Assembly: GCF_019039255.1 (NCBI RefSeq)
Contig: NZ_CP077062.1
Location: forward strand, 4,464,001 to 4,528,000
Direction of reading: 5' to 3'
DNA from: Nocardioides panacis
Lineage (GTDB): Bacteria; Actinomycetota; Actinomycetes; Propionibacteriales; Nocardioidaceae
DNA length: 64,000 nt
Part shown: positions 63,338 through 64,000 of the stretch, one piece after another
Layout: every line of letters begins with the position of its first letter
How positions within the stretch are numbered: position 1 is the stretch's first letter
The notes under the pieces: generated by a model
Told to the model about the DNA's origin: nothing
Seen by the model: the letters and a program-made list of their open reading frames with translations, nothing else
The model's database searches: none
Position numbers and translations under genes: made by a program

Positions 63338-64000
63338 ATGACCGAGCAGCAGCCGCCGAGCGGTGCGACGTACGAAGCGGCCGGGGTGTCCATCGACGCC
63401 GGGGACAAGGCCGTCGAGCTGATGAAGGTGTGGATCGACAAGGCCCGCCGCCCCGAGATGCTGGGCGGGATCGGCGGCTTCGCCGGCCTGTTCGACGCCA
63501 GCGCGCTGAAGTCCTTCGACCGCCCGATCCTGGCCACCTCGGCCGACGGGGTGGGCACCAAGGTCGCGATCGCGCAGGCGATGGACATCCACCACACGAT
63601 CGGCTTCGACCTGGTCGGGATGCTCGTCGACGACCTCGTCGTGTGCGGCGCCGAGCCGCTGTTCCTCACCGACTACATCGCCACCGGCCGGGTCGTCCCC
63701 GAGCGGGTGGCCGCGATCGTGCAGGGCATCGCCGAGGCCTGCGTGCAGGCCGGCTGCGCCCTGGTCGGCGGCGAGACCGCCGAGCACCCGGGGCTGCTCG
63801 GCCCCGACGAGTACGACGTCGCGGGCTCGACCACCGGCGTGGTGGAGGCCGCCGACCTGCTCGGCCCCGGCCGGGTCGAGGCCGGCGACGTGGTCATCGC
63901 GATGGCGTCCAGCGGACTGCACTCCAACGGCTACTCCCTGGTCCGGCACGTGCTGCTGAGCACCGCGGGCTGGTCCCTGGAGCGGCACGTCGACGAGCTC
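63338..64000 (+). CDS. purM: AIR synthetase, 3' end outside window
   Basis: First 221 codons of phosphoribosylformylglycinamidine cyclo-ligase. Features: SADGVGTKVAIAQAMDIHHTIGFDLVGM, VVCGAEPLFLTDYIA, ALVGGETAEHPG and VIAMASSGLHSNGYSLVR. GGCAGGAG precedes ATG. The frame remains open at the window end. It runs with purF and is probably co-transcribed. Confidence 0.97.
   Translation, partial: MTEQQPPSGATYEAAGVSIDAGDKAVELMKVWIDKARRPEMLGGIGGFAGLFDASALKSFDRPILATSADGVGTKVAIAQAMDIHHTIGFDLVGMLVDDLVVCGAEPLFLTDYIATGRVVPERVAAIVQGIAEACVQAGCALVGGETAEHPGLLGPDEYDVAGSTTGVVEAADLLGPGRVEAGDVVIAMASSGLHSNGYSLVRHVLLSTAGWSLERHVDEL

Overview
The window is very GC-rich DNA with densely packed genes, frequent GTG starts and many start codons placed 6-8 bases after a TANNNT -10 box. 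Together with actinobacterial gene neighbourhoods (dnaK-grpE-dnaJ-hspR, pyrE/DedA/SpoU methylase/fba/DUF3151/purA, purSQ/purL/purF/purM) and a type VII (ESX-like) secretion locus, this points to a chromosomal segment of an actinobacterium. A Nocardioides-like member of the Propionibacteriales is my best guess, made from gene content rather than from any search.

Layout. 1-6621: heat-shock block dnaK (5' end outside the window), grpE, dnaJ, hspR, clpB. 6668-10735 (minus strand): a compact cluster of UbiA prenyltransferase, type III polyketide synthase, isoprenylcysteine-methyltransferase-like protein, FAD oxidoreductase and IPP isomerase, which looks like a prenylated alkyl-quinone/resorcinol pathway. 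10869-19562: housekeeping genes (membrane protein, aminotransferase, sortase E, pyrE, DedA, SpoU methylase, a split GlcNAc/glucose-type PTS, fba, DUF3151). 19585-20824: one nuclease-fold/AbiEi-like gene inside a 55-bp inverted repeat. 21019-31621: TrmB/LuxR-like regulator, lipid kinase, purA-purD-purB, a small secreted protein with M15-like metal motifs, a UvrA-like ATPase, DUF421 and purC. 31642-50076: an ESX-like type VII secretion locus (EccC, two EccD, EccB, two mycosin-like proteases, a WXG100 pair, WXG-like large proteins and an LPETG-anchored Cys-repeat protein). 50161-64000: purS, purQ, purL, purF and purM (3' end cut), interspersed with a flavin oxidoreductase, a PQQ-type sugar dehydrogenase, a GGDEF-EAL protein, a DUF1906 cell-wall protein, a sterol-carrier-like protein and an M20 dipeptidase.

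How the genes fit together. Most of the de novo purine pathway is here, in short translationally coupled runs (purA/purD/purB overlap by one base; purS/purQ overlap by four). The secretion locus sits between purC and purS. Membrane components are encoded on the plus strand, EccC diverges from the first EccD, and a converging minus-strand block carries likely substrates or chaperones. No gene-free stretch exceeds 300 bases. I saw no rRNA, tRNA, CRISPR array or transposase.

A quality warning applies to the whole window. At least eight otherwise intact conserved genes carry one-base (or two-base) frameshifts, mostly in G/C runs of 6-8, and a ninth probable indel fuses sortase to pyrE. I read these as sequencing or assembly errors, and I annotate such genes across the break with the break position given.
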